This document shows positions 26,528 through 35,769 of a stretch of 64,000 nucleotides of DNA, piece after piece. How positions within the stretch are numbered: the first letter of the stretch is position 1; every line of letters begins with the position of its first letter. The notes beneath the pieces were generated by a model, which was not told the DNA's origin, did no database searches, and saw only the letters and a list, made by a program, of their open reading frames with translations. Location of the stretch: contig NZ_CP107783.1 of the NCBI RefSeq assembly GCF_036345255.1, positions 6,804,001 to 6,868,000 of the forward strand, in the 5' to 3' direction. The position numbers and the translations under genes were made by a program. The stretch is from Streptomyces sp. NBC_00569 (lineage in GTDB: Bacteria > Actinomycetota > Actinomycetes > Streptomycetales > Streptomycetaceae).

Positions 26528-26542
26528 CTGATGCAGTGTCAG
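26528..26542. promoter_or_regulatory. Near-copy of the CTGAC-N5-GTCAG palindrome
   Basis: CTGATGCAGTGTCAG differs at one base from the palindrome found exactly at five other promoters. It ends 27 bp before the chosen start of the aldehyde dehydrogenase. Confidence 0.5.
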
Positions 26543-26569
26543 AAAACGTCCCGCGAGAGGCGGTCGGTC

Positions 26570-28050
<1,481 letters not shown>

Positions 28051-28051
<1 letters not shown>

Positions 28052-28284
28052 TGGGGGACCGCTGGCACGTCGAGGTCGACCGGGGTGTCTGCATCGGCTC
28101 GGCGCAATGCGTTCACCACGCCCCGGACGCCTTCCGTCTCGACTCCGGCAGGCAGTCCCGGCCCCTCGAGGCGGAGGCCGACGCCAACGAGAAGGTCCTG
28201 GCGGCGGCGGAGGGCTGCCCGGTGGAAGCCGTCATGATCACGCTGCTGGGCAGCGGGGAGCCGGTCTTTCCTCCGGAAGACTGA
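28051..28284 (+). CDS. [3Fe-4S] ferredoxin (P450-partner type)
   Basis: A 77-residue ferredoxin. Cluster ligands are Cys14 and Cys20 (CIGSAQC) and Cys56 (GCPVEA). The position that is Cys in 4Fe-4S proteins is Ser17, so a 3Fe-4S cluster is expected, as in ferredoxins that feed electrons to actinobacterial P450s. The only P450 in the window is the CYP125-like gene 12 kb away under similar operators, and no ferredoxin lies beside that P450. GGGAGG precedes ATG 28051 by 4 nt. Confidence 0.9.
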
Positions 28285-28341
28285 AGAAAAGTCCCCTTTG
28301 AAGGGTTGCATCACGACACAGGCGGTCTATTCTGGTATTGG

Positions 28342-28518
28342 CCTATGAGGCGAGTGAGGGAGTCCAACCGGAGTAGCCGACTGTGGCGTGACGCAAACGC
28401 ATCCGCCGTGGCCGACGTCGACGGTAGGGCTGAGAGGCCGGAAGGCAGTAGCAGAGCCGGAAGGCGACCTCCACCACCTGATCCGGATCATGCCGGCGCA
28501 GGGAACCCGTCTCGTAGG
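28342..28518 (+). ncRNA. TPP (thi-box) riboswitch without a thiamine gene
   Basis: The diagnostic blocks are present: GGGCTGAGAGG (CTGAGA at 28430-28435) and ACCTGATCCGGATCATGCCG at 28476-28495, followed by GCGCAGGGAA. The closing stem P1 pairs CCTATGAG (28342-28349) with CTCGTAGG (28511-28518). The P3 arm (about 28372-28429) is unusually long. Downstream on this strand lies only a hairpin and then the 3' end of the opposite-strand kstR gene; the next plus-strand gene starts at 29446 and is not thiamine-related. Confidence 0.82.
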
Positions 28519-28538
28519 TCTTTTCTGTGCCCGCTCCT

Positions 28539-28570
28539 GTGCCCCGGCGCCGCTCGCCGCCCCGGGGCAC
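28539..28570. terminator. Hairpin between TPP riboswitch and kstR
   Basis: GTGCCCCGG (28539-28547) pairs perfectly with CCGGGGCAC (28562-28570) around a 14-nt GC-rich loop. It lies 20 nt after the riboswitch and 18 nt beyond the kstR stop, so it may terminate both transcripts. Confidence 0.7.
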
Positions 28571-28588
28571 GGTACTTCGCGGGGCCGC

Positions 28589-29209
28589 CTACTTCCGGGC
28601 GTCCGGCGTGGTGAGGTCGATCAGCCGGCACACCGTCTCGATGTCTATCTTCACCTGCGCGATCGACGCGCGCCCCGACAGCCAGGTGATGAGCGCCGAG
28701 TGCCAGGTGTGCTCGATGACGCGGACCGCGGAGAGCTGCTGCGGCGTCGGGTCGTCCAGCTTCATCGCGTCCAGGATGATCGCCGTCGTCTGCCGGGAGA
28801 CCTGGTCGACCTCGGGGCTCACGCTGCGGTCGGCGAAGGTGAGGGCGCGCACCATCGCGTCGGCGAGGTGCGGCTCGCGCTGGAGCGCGCGGAAGGCCCG
28901 CATCAGGGTCTCCGCGACCCGCTCCGAGGGCAGGTCGGACGAGGGCGGGCGCTTGCGGACCGTCGCGTGCATGTGCTGGAGCTGGTCCTGCATCGTGGCC
29001 ACGAGGAGATGCACCTTGGACGGGAAGTACCGGTACAGCGTGCCGAGAGCGACCTGTGAGGACTCGGCGACCTCGCGCATCTGCACGGCGTCGAAGCCGC
29101 CGCGGCTGGCCAGCTGGGCGCTCGCGTGCAGGATGCGGCGGCGGCGCGCCTCCTGGCGCTCGGTGAGGGGCGGCGACGCCGGATGTGCTGTCTTCGCTTC
29201 CGCTGTCAT
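28589..29209 (-). CDS. kstR: TetR-family regulator, KstR-like
   Basis: A 206-residue TetR repressor. The HTH spans about residues 20-65: RRRRILHASAQLASRGGFDAVQMREVAESSQVALGTLYRYFPSK in substance, close to mycobacterial KstR (GGYEAVQMRAVADRADVAVGTLYRYFPSKVHLL from memory). The C-terminal ligand domain keeps HLADAMVRALTFAD and EVDQVSRQ. KstR represses cholesterol catabolism genes until steroid CoA-thioesters bind. Five good KstR-like sites occur in the window, one 168 bp from this start. ATG 29209 was chosen over an extension to 29302. The symbol is given by homology. Confidence 0.85.
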   Translation of the reverse strand: MTAEAKTAHPASPPLTERQEARRRRILHASAQLASRGGFDAVQMREVAESSQVALGTLYRYFPSKVHLLVATMQDQLQHMHATVRKRPPSSDLPSERVAETLMRAFRALQREPHLADAMVRALTFADRSVSPEVDQVSRQTTAIILDAMKLDDPTPQQLSAVRVIEHTWHSALITWLSGRASIAQVKIDIETVCRLIDLTTPDARK

Positions 29210-29325
29210 GTGTCCCGTTCCGTGGCTGTCAAGCCGTAATCCGGTGCTTTCGAGAGGCTCATCATGGCAGGGGAGCCGGGGCTCCGTCGTGGCGCGAATC
29301 ACCTGATCCGAGCGTTGCGGCGAGG

Positions 29326-29365
29326 CTACCTGCCGGTAGATTCTGTGCTCCTTGAAGGATCAAGG
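29326..29365. promoter_or_regulatory. Two short palindromes between kstR and the GT4 gene
   Basis: CTACCTGCCGGTAG (29326-29339) and CCTTGAAGGATCAAGG (29350-29365) are perfect inverted repeats, 5+4+5 and 6+4+6. Together with the KstR-like site that follows, they pack three dyads into 66 bp of the divergent promoter region. Confidence 0.5.
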
Positions 29366-29377
29366 GGCCGGCAACTC

Positions 29378-29391
29378 TGAAACTTGTTCTA
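29378..29391. promoter_or_regulatory. KstR-like operator before the GT4 operon
   Basis: TGAAACTTGTTCTA matches 10 of 12 defined KstR positions. It ends 54 bp before the GT4 start and is also upstream of kstR, allowing autoregulation. Confidence 0.6.
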
Positions 29392-29445
29392 GATTACCGC
29401 CCACGCGTAGTCTCGCGTGAACGTGCCGCGAGAAGGGGGCCACGA

Positions 29446-30840
29446 GTGACCGCTGAGGCCATGGAGGCGGGCCCCCGGGCCGGTTCCTCCGCCGACGGTG
29501 ACCGTCCGTTGCGCATCGCTCTCCTTACGTACAAGGGGAACCCGTTCTGCGGCGGACAGGGCGTCTACGTACGCCATCTGTCCCGCGAACTCGCCCGGCT
29601 CGGGCACCACGTCGAGGTCATCGGCTCGCAGCCCTACCCCGTCCTCGACGAGGGCGAGGACCTGGAGGGGCTCAGGCTCACCGAGCTGCCCAGCCTCGAC
29701 CTGTACCGCAGCCCCGACCCGTTCCGCACCCCCAAGCGCGACGAGTACCGCGACTGGGTGGACGCGCTCGAGGTCGGCACCATGTGGACCGGCGGCTTCC
29801 CCGAACCCCTCACGTTCTCGCTGCGCGCCCGGCGCCATCTGAGGGCGCGGCGCGGCGAGTTCGACGTCGTGCACGACAACCAGACGCTGGGCTACGGCCT
29901 GTTGGGCGGGCCCGCCGCGCTCGGCGCCCCCCTCGTCACCACGATCCACCACCCCATCACCGTCGACCGGCAGCTGGAGATCGACGCGGCGCCCGACTGG
30001 AAGCGGCGCGCCTCCGTACGCCGCTGGTACGCGTTCACGCGGATGCAGAAGCGTGTCGCCCGCCGCCTGCCGTCCGTGCTCACCGTCTCCGGGACCTCGC
30101 GCCAGGAGATCGTCGACCACCTCGGCGTACGCCAGGACCGGATCCGCGTCGTGCACATCGGCGCGGACACCGACCTCTTCTCGCCGGACCCCTCGGTCGC
30201 CGAGGTGCCCGGCCGCATCGTGACGACATCCAGCGCCGACGTCCCCCTCAAGGGGCTCGTCTTCCTCGTCGAGGCCCTCGCCAAGGTCCGCACCGAGAAC
30301 CCGGCCGCCCACCTCGTCGTCGTCGGCAAGCGCGCCGAGGACGGGCCCGTCGCCGCGACCATAGAGAAGTACGGTCTCGAGGGCGCCGTCTCCTTCGTCA
30401 AGGGCATCACCGACGCCGAACTCGTCGACCTCGTACGGTCGGCGGAGGTCGCCTGCGTGCCCTCCCTGTACGAGGGCTTCTCGCTGCCCGCGGCGGAGGC
30501 CATGGCCACCGGCACCCCCCTGGTCGCCACCACCGGCGGAGCGATCCCCGAGGTCGCCGGGCCCGACGGTGAGACCTGCCTCGCGGTGCCCACCGGCGAC
30601 GCGGGCGCGCTGGCCACCGCGCTCGGCAGACTCCTGGACGACCCGCAGCTGCGGGCGCGGCTCGGCGCCGCCGGACGCGAACGCGTCCTCGGGAACTTCA
30701 CCTGGGCCCGCGCGGCGCTCGGCACCGCCGAGCTCTACCGCGAGTCCATCGCCCGCCCGGCGGCCCGGACCATCGGCGCCGCGGCCACCACCCCCCTCGA
30801 ACGTGCAGGATCCGACCGCGAAAGCAGGGCCACGTGCTGA
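29446..30840 (+). CDS. Glycosyltransferase family 4
   Basis: A 464-residue GT-B enzyme. The N-terminal domain has GGQGVYVRHLSRELARLGHHVEVIG; the C-terminal domain has the donor motif EGFSLPAAEAMATGTPLVATTGG (E-x7-E). Donor and acceptor are unknown. It heads a three-gene operon with a methyltransferase (7-nt overlap) and a toroid protein (4-nt overlap). The pairing resembles Rv0225 and Rv0224c, neighbours of the Rv0223c aldehyde dehydrogenase in mycobacteria (from memory). A KstR-like site lies in front. GTG 29446 is the chosen start; ATG 29461 is possible. Confidence 0.88.
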   Translation: MTAEAMEAGPRAGSSADGDRPLRIALLTYKGNPFCGGQGVYVRHLSRELARLGHHVEVIGSQPYPVLDEGEDLEGLRLTELPSLDLYRSPDPFRTPKRDEYRDWVDALEVGTMWTGGFPEPLTFSLRARRHLRARRGEFDVVHDNQTLGYGLLGGPAALGAPLVTTIHHPITVDRQLEIDAAPDWKRRASVRRWYAFTRMQKRVARRLPSVLTVSGTSRQEIVDHLGVRQDRIRVVHIGADTDLFSPDPSVAEVPGRIVTTSSADVPLKGLVFLVEALAKVRTENPAAHLVVVGKRAEDGPVAATIEKYGLEGAVSFVKGITDAELVDLVRSAEVACVPSLYEGFSLPAAEAMATGTPLVATTGGAIPEVAGPDGETCLAVPTGDAGALATALGRLLDDPQLRARLGAAGRERVLGNFTWARAALGTAELYRESIARPAARTIGAAATTPLERAGSDRESRATC

Positions 30841-31565
30841 CCGTCGACTTCACCCGCTTCCCGCTCGCCGCAGGCGACCGCGTACTCGACCTCGGCTGCG
30901 GAGCCGGGCGGCACGCGTTCGAGTGCTACCGGCGCGGGGCCCAGGTGGTCGCCCTCGACCAGAACGGCGAGGAGATCCGCGAGGTCGCCAAGTGGTTCGC
31001 CGCGATGAAGGAGGCCGGTGAGGCCCCCGCGGGCGCCACGGCCACCGCCATGGAGGGCGACGCCCTCAACCTCCCCTTCCCGGACGCCTCGTTCGACGTC
31101 GTGATCATCTCCGAGGTGATGGAGCACATCCCCGACGACAAGGGCGTGCTCGCCGAGATGGTCCGTGTCCTCAAGCCGGGCGGCCGCATCGCCGTGACCG
31201 TGCCCCGCTACGGCCCCGAGAAGGTCTGCTGGACCCTCAGCGACGCCTACCACGAGGTCGAGGGTGGCCACATCCGCATCTACAAGGCGGACGAACTCCT
31301 CGCCAAGATGCGCGAGGCGGGCCTCAAGCCGTACGGCACCCATCACGCGCACGCCCTGCACTCGCCGTACTGGTGGCTCAAGTGCGCCTTCGGCGTCGAC
31401 AACGACAAGGCGCTGCCCGTGCGGGCGTACCACAAGCTCCTGGTCTGGGACATCATGAAGAAGCCGGCGCTCACCCGCGTCACCGAGCAGCTGCTCAACC
31501 CGGTCGTCGGCAAGAGCTTCGTCGCCTACGCCACCAAGCCGCACCTGCCCAAGGCCGAGGCGTGA
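30834..31565 (+). CDS. Class I SAM-dependent methyltransferase
   Basis: A 243-residue methyltransferase: motif I VLDLGCGAGRHAFE near residue 18, acidic VVALDQN, DALNLPFPDASFDVV and the post-motif EVMEHIPDD, then LKPGGRIAVTVP. The C-terminal half is larger than in minimal enzymes and contains HALHSPYWWLKC. It overlaps the glycosyltransferase by 7 nt (GTG 30834), so both probably modify one glycosylated product. It resembles mycobacterial Rv0224c. Confidence 0.88.
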   Translation: MLTVDFTRFPLAAGDRVLDLGCGAGRHAFECYRRGAQVVALDQNGEEIREVAKWFAAMKEAGEAPAGATATAMEGDALNLPFPDASFDVVIISEVMEHIPDDKGVLAEMVRVLKPGGRIAVTVPRYGPEKVCWTLSDAYHEVEGGHIRIYKADELLAKMREAGLKPYGTHHAHALHSPYWWLKCAFGVDNDKALPVRAYHKLLVWDIMKKPALTRVTEQLLNPVVGKSFVAYATKPHLPKAEA

Positions 31566-32647
31566 CGAGCCCGGAGAAGACCGAACACCTCGTCCTGCCC
31601 GGTGTACTGACCGCCGAGCAGGCCGCCGCGACCGTCCGCGGACTCCTCGCCGTGCAGCGCGAGGACGGCGCCATACCCTGGTTCCGTGGCCATCACCTCG
31701 ACCCGTGGGACCACACGGAGGCCGCGATGGCCCTCGACGTGGCCGGCGAGCACGACGCCGCCGAACGCGCCTACACCTGGCTCGCCCGCCATCAGAACGA
31801 GGACGGCTCCTGGTACGCGGCCTACGCCGACGGGGACGCCGGTGACGTCACCGACCACGGCCGCGAGAGCAATTTCGTCGCCTACGTCGCCGTGGGCGCC
31901 TGGCACCACTACCTCTCCACGGGCGACGACGCCTTCCTCGACCGGATGTGGCCCACCGTGTACGCGGCCATGGAGTTCGTGCTGCGGCTCCAGCAGCCGG
32001 GCGGACAGATCGGCTGGAAGCGCGAGCCGGACGGGACGCCCGTCGACGAGGCGCTCCTGACCGGCAGTTCGTCCGTGCACCACGCGCTGCGCTGCGCCCT
32101 CGCGATCGCCGAACAGCGCGAAGAGCCCCAGCCCGACTGGGAGTTGGCGGCCGGCAGCCTGCGGCACGCGATCCGCCGCCACCCCGAGCGGTTCCTCGAC
32201 AAGGACCGCTACTCGATGGACTGGTACTACCCCGTCCTCGGCGGCGCCCTCACCGGCTCGGAGGCCGAGGAGCGCATCCAGGCGTCCTGGGACCGTTTCG
32301 TCGTCCCCGGACTCGGCGTGCGCTGCGTCGTCCCCAACCCGTGGGTCACCGGCGGCGAGAGCGCCGAACTCGCCCTCGCCCTGTGGGCGGTGGGCGAGTC
32401 CGACCGCGCTCTGGAGATCCTCCAGTCGATCCAGCACCTGCGCGACCCGGAGTCGGGCCTGTACTGGACCGGCTACGTCTTCGACGACCGGGCCGTCTGG
32501 CCGAGGGAACTGACCGCGTGGACGGCCGGGTCGGTGCTGCTCGCCGTCGCCGCGCTCGGCGGCGACGAGGCCACCTGCTCGGTGTTCGGCGGCCGCCTCC
32601 CGGCGGGGTTCGAACCGGACTGCTGCGAGGAGAGCCCCGCTCAGTAG
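31562..32647 (+). CDS. Alpha/alpha-toroid protein (prenyltransferase/glycosidase-like)
   Basis: A 361-residue soluble protein made of helical hairpins, with repeats such as LLAVQREDGAIPWF, WLARHQNEDGSWYAAYADG and IQHLRDPESGLYWTGY. The fold is that of squalene-cyclase-like or six-hairpin glycosidase toroids. Acidic residues in DPWDHTEAAMAL and DVTDHGRESN could be catalytic, but I cannot assign a reaction. Third gene of the GT4 operon: GTG 31562 overlaps the methyltransferase stop by 4 nt. Confidence 0.75.
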   Translation: MTSPEKTEHLVLPGVLTAEQAAATVRGLLAVQREDGAIPWFRGHHLDPWDHTEAAMALDVAGEHDAAERAYTWLARHQNEDGSWYAAYADGDAGDVTDHGRESNFVAYVAVGAWHHYLSTGDDAFLDRMWPTVYAAMEFVLRLQQPGGQIGWKREPDGTPVDEALLTGSSSVHHALRCALAIAEQREEPQPDWELAAGSLRHAIRRHPERFLDKDRYSMDWYYPVLGGALTGSEAEERIQASWDRFVVPGLGVRCVVPNPWVTGGESAELALALWAVGESDRALEILQSIQHLRDPESGLYWTGYVFDDRAVWPRELTAWTAGSVLLAVAALGGDEATCSVFGGRLPAGFEPDCCEESPAQ

Positions 32648-32937
32648 CGGCGCAGCCGGCCGGCGACGAAGTGCCCGACGAACAGGTACACCAGCGCCGC
32701 CAGGCCGTAGCCGGCGACCACCCGCGCCCATTCGTCGTCGAACGTGAACAGGTCGTGCGACCAGCCGGCGAGCCACAGGGCGGCGTCGTGGATGAACTGC
32801 ACGAGATCGTTGCCGCGGTTGGCTTCCAGCAGGTACATCAGGATCCACAGGCCGAGGATGGCGGCCAGGATGTCTGCGACGACCATGACGATCGTCGCGG
32901 CTTGGTTGGTGCCTCGCGTTGCTTGGCTGGGAGACAT
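32641..32937 (-). CDS. Small two-helix membrane protein
   Basis: A 98-residue protein with two hydrophobic segments, IVMVVADILAAILGLWILMYL and VVAGYGLAALVYLFVGHFVA, separated by an amphipathic DLVQFIHDAALWLAGW stretch, and a basic C-terminus (GRLRRY). Function is unknown; it is a conserved-looking streptomycete type. Its last codons overlap the 3' end of the convergent toroid gene by 7 bp. Confidence 0.75.
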   Translation of the reverse strand: MSPSQATRGTNQAATIVMVVADILAAILGLWILMYLLEANRGNDLVQFIHDAALWLAGWSHDLFTFDDEWARVVAGYGLAALVYLFVGHFVAGRLRRY

Positions 32938-33056
32938 GAAGCACTGGTTACCGCTCCACGGCGGGTGAAACCCGTACGGGCTCGCCCGGGTCGCGCAGCG
33001 GTAGGGGCCGGGGGACGCTGCCAGGGAGCAGAAGCACCGTGCCCTGGAGGTTTGTC

Positions 33057-33632
33057 GTGACCGGTTCCACCCTGCCCATACGCCGCGCTGTCGTGGCGCT
33101 CACCGTCAGCGCCGCGCTCCTCGTGGGCGGGACGGCGTGCAGCGGCAACGACACGACGAAGCCCAAGAAGTCGGCGACCGTGGCCGCGGATGTGGCGGAA
33201 CCGACCCCCACCACCTCCGCCGAGAAGCAGAAGTTCGCCAAGACGCGCTTCGTCGCCAACGCGGGGCTCGCGGCCGGCGCGACCTACCAGTGGATCATCA
33301 AGCCGTACCGCAAGGGCAAGTTCAAGAAGGGCGCCCACGGGCGGAAGCTCGCCCTCGTCAAGGCGGGTGTCGCGGGCGCGTTCGCGTACAACAGGCTGAA
33401 GGCGGCCGTGAAGAACGCGAAGGGCGACCCGCTCCTCTCCAAGGCCGTCGCGCCGCTCACGGCGGGCATCGACAAGCTGAAGGACCTGCCGTCCAAGCTG
33501 CGCAAGGGCGACGGCGCCGCCGTCAACTCCTTCGACGATGTCATCAACTCGGTGAAGGACGCGGGCAAGAGCGCGGGCGCCGAGGTCAAGGACAAGGTGC
33601 CGTCGGCCAAGGAACTGTCCTCGGGCTCCTAG
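33057..33632 (+). CDS. Putative lipoprotein
   Basis: A 191-residue exported protein with a lipobox, LLVGGTACSG, after a basic N-terminus and hydrophobic core, so the Cys near residue 25 should be lipidated. The mature part is Lys/Ala-rich and helical (KGKFKKGAHGRKLALVKAGVAGAFAY; DVINSVKDAGKSAGAEVKDK). I do not recognise a domain. GTG 33057 is supported by GGAGG 6 nt upstream, which rules against the longer frame from 33039. Confidence 0.8.
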   Translation: MTGSTLPIRRAVVALTVSAALLVGGTACSGNDTTKPKKSATVAADVAEPTPTTSAEKQKFAKTRFVANAGLAAGATYQWIIKPYRKGKFKKGAHGRKLALVKAGVAGAFAYNRLKAAVKNAKGDPLLSKAVAPLTAGIDKLKDLPSKLRKGDGAAVNSFDDVINSVKDAGKSAGAEVKDKVPSAKELSSGS

Positions 33633-33660
33633 CGTCCGCCCTCCAACCCGGCTCCTCGGG

Positions 33661-34671
33661 CTACGAGTTGAGCTCGGCCAGGACCCGCAGTGTGTGCGGG
33701 TCCGGGGCCAGGACGAGCAGGTCGGTGACCGGGCCCTTGCGCCACAGCTCCAGCCGTTCGGCGATGCGTCCGCGCGGGCCGACCAGCGAGATCTCGTCGG
33801 CGAAGGCGTCCGGCACGGCCAGCACGGCCTCCTCGCGCCGTCCCGCGAGGAAGAGTTCCTGGACCCGGCGGGCCTCGTCCGCGTACCCCATGCGCGCCAT
33901 CAGGTCCGCGTGGAAGTTGCGCTTCGCGTGGCCCATGCCGCCGATGTAGAAGCCCAGCATCGCCTTCACCGGCAGCAGCCCCTCGGCTACGTCGTCGCAG
34001 AGCGTGACCCGGGCCATGGGTGCGATCACGAAGTCCTCGGGGAGGTCGGTGAGGGAGGCCTCGTACGCGTCCGTGCGCGTCGGAGACCAGTACAGCGGGA
34101 GCCAGCCGTCCGCGATGCGAGTCGTCTGCGCGATGTTCTTCGGGCCCTCGGCGCCGAGCAGGATCGGCAGGTCGGCGCGCAGGGGGTGCGTGATCGGCTT
34201 CAGCGGCTTGCCGAGGCCGGTGGCGTCCTCGCCGCGGTACGGGTGCGCGTGGAAGCGGCCGGCCACCTCGACCGGGCCCTCGCGCCGCAGGACCTGCCGC
34301 ACCACGTCCACGTACTCGCGGGTCGCCGTGAGCGGCGACCTCGGGAACGGCCGCCCGTACCAGCCCTCCACCACCTGCGGCCCCGACAGGCCGAGCCCCA
34401 GCATCATGCGGCCGCCGGACAGATGGTCGAGGGTGAGCGCGTGCATCGCCGTCGTCGTGGGGGAGCGGGCCGCCATCTGTGCGATCGCCGTACCCAGGCG
34501 GATGCGCGAGGTGTGCGCCGCGATCCACGTCAGGGGCGTGAACGCGTCGCTGCCCCAGGACTCGGCGGTCCACACCGAGTCGTAGCCCAACCGCTCGGCC
34601 TCCTGGGCGAGTTCGAGGTGGCGCGGATCGGGACCGCGGCCCCAGTAGCCGAGCGCGAGTCCGAGTCGCAT
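33661..34671 (-). CDS. F420-dependent LLM oxidoreductase (Rv3520c-like)
   Basis: A 336-residue luciferase-like TIM-barrel enzyme. MRLGLALGYWG, TAESWGSDAFTPLTW, LTLDHLSGGRMMLGLGLSGPQVVEGWYG and HPLRADLPILLGAEGPKN follow mycobacterial Rv3520c, a putative F420 enzyme of the KstR regulon (from memory). The substrate is unknown; hydride transfer on a steroid-related intermediate is plausible. ATG 34671 has GGGAG 5 nt upstream. A CTGAC-N5-GTCAG palindrome lies 14 bp before the start. The gene is alone, convergent with the lipoprotein gene. Confidence 0.85.
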   Translation of the reverse strand: MRLGLALGYWGRGPDPRHLELAQEAERLGYDSVWTAESWGSDAFTPLTWIAAHTSRIRLGTAIAQMAARSPTTTAMHALTLDHLSGGRMMLGLGLSGPQVVEGWYGRPFPRSPLTATREYVDVVRQVLRREGPVEVAGRFHAHPYRGEDATGLGKPLKPITHPLRADLPILLGAEGPKNIAQTTRIADGWLPLYWSPTRTDAYEASLTDLPEDFVIAPMARVTLCDDVAEGLLPVKAMLGFYIGGMGHAKRNFHADLMARMGYADEARRVQELFLAGRREEAVLAVPDAFADEISLVGPRGRIAERLELWRKGPVTDLLVLAPDPHTLRVLAELNS

Positions 34672-34685
34672 GACCGCTCCCATTT

Positions 34686-34700
34686 CTGACGTCGTGTCAG
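34686..34700. promoter_or_regulatory. CTGAC-N5-GTCAG palindrome before the LLM gene
   Basis: CTGACGTCGTGTCAG, preceded by T on the plus strand, lies 14 bp upstream of the LLM start codon. It is an exact member of the five-site set. Confidence 0.65.
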
Positions 34701-34730
34701 TTCGTGGTTCGGGGGGCGACTGTACGACAA

Positions 34731-34763
34731 CGGCCCCCCACCCGGAAGACGGGTGAGGGGCCG
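34731..34763. terminator. Terminator hairpin after the DUF5336 gene
   Basis: Arms 34731-34744 and 34750-34763 form a 14-bp stem with one mismatch and a GAAGA loop, 21 bp beyond the stop of the DUF5336 gene and upstream of the LLM promoter. Confidence 0.85.
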
Positions 34764-34784
34764 TGACGGAAAGGCCGGGCGACG

Positions 34785-35621
34785 TCAGCCGCGCTGGATC
34801 CCCGTCGTGTCCTGGAGGACGCCGCGACGGCCGTCCTGCGTCTGGGCGACCAGGCCGGGGCCGCGCTGCTCGACGGCCAGGTACCACGTACCGGGCGCCA
34901 GCTCGGCGATCGGCGTCGGGGAGCCGTCCTCGGCGTACAGCGGACGCGGCACCGGCACCGCGAACCAGAACGGCGAGAAGTCACCGGCCGGGGCCTGCGC
35001 GGCCTGCGGCGCGGGCGCCGCCTGCTGCTGCGGCTGGGCGGTGGCACCGTAAGGCTGGCCGGGCTGCGCGCCGTAGGGCTGGCCCGGCTGCTGGGCGCCC
35101 GGGTAGCCGTAGCCGCCGGCGGGCTGCGCGCCGTACGGCTGCGGGGCCTGCGGACGAGGGGCGCCGATGAGGGCACCCTTCAGCGCGGGCACGAGCGGCG
35201 TGGCGACGGCGGCACCCGCGAGCACGAGAGCGGCGATCAGGCCGAGGATGGCGCCGGTGCCGGCGTCGATTCCGCCGTCCGAGGTGCCGCCGGTGTTGTT
35301 GAAGCCACCGGCCGGGTCGAAGATGTTCCCGAGCGCGCTCCACGCGGAGAAGACGGCGAGCGCGATGCCGAACTGGCCGAGGTCGAGACCGGCGACCTTC
35401 GGCACGGTGGGCAGCCCCCGGGCGACGACGATCAGCACCGCGGCGATGATGCCCGCGAGGAAGACGCTGAACAGGAGTGGTGCGCTTCCCCACGCGTTCG
35501 GGAGGTCTGCGCTGCTGGAGATCCCGTCGAGCGAATAGATGTCGAGGAACGAGGCGATGAACAGCAACACCGCTGCTCCGATCACCACGCCGTCGCCTCG
35601 AGTGAGCGAGCGGATATTCAC
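34785..35621 (-). CDS. DUF5336-like membrane protein with Pro/Gln/Gly-rich tail
   Basis: A 278-residue protein with four membrane helices in the first 140 residues (GVVIGAAVLLFIASFLDIYSL, LLFSVFLAGIIAAVLIVVARGL, GQFGIALAVFSAWSAL, GLIAALVLAGAAVATPLV). It then has a low-complexity tail with GQPYGAQPGQPYGA repeats and a C-terminal globular part around FSPFWFAVPVPRPLYAEDG. Actinobacterial DUF5336 proteins are membrane proteins of unknown function. GTG 35621 has AAGGA about 9 nt upstream. Confidence 0.75.
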   Translation of the reverse strand: MNIRSLTRGDGVVIGAAVLLFIASFLDIYSLDGISSSADLPNAWGSAPLLFSVFLAGIIAAVLIVVARGLPTVPKVAGLDLGQFGIALAVFSAWSALGNIFDPAGGFNNTGGTSDGGIDAGTGAILGLIAALVLAGAAVATPLVPALKGALIGAPRPQAPQPYGAQPAGGYGYPGAQQPGQPYGAQPGQPYGATAQPQQQAAPAPQAAQAPAGDFSPFWFAVPVPRPLYAEDGSPTPIAELAPGTWYLAVEQRGPGLVAQTQDGRRGVLQDTTGIQRG

Positions 35622-35769
35622 TTCAGGTCGGTCCTTCGTCAGTCGTCCGGTCGTCGGCGGAGGCGTCGCTGTCGCTGCTGTGCCGTGCGAAGCGCGGGGG
35701 TGGCCCCATCGTAGGGAGACACTATCGTCCGCGCGGCGGGGGTGTCTGCCGCGATCCGCAGGGTGAGAA

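Noticed and set aside
28306..28614. A 102-residue plus-strand ORF
   Set aside because: It overlaps the TPP aptamer entirely; the conserved RNA motifs explain the sequence better.
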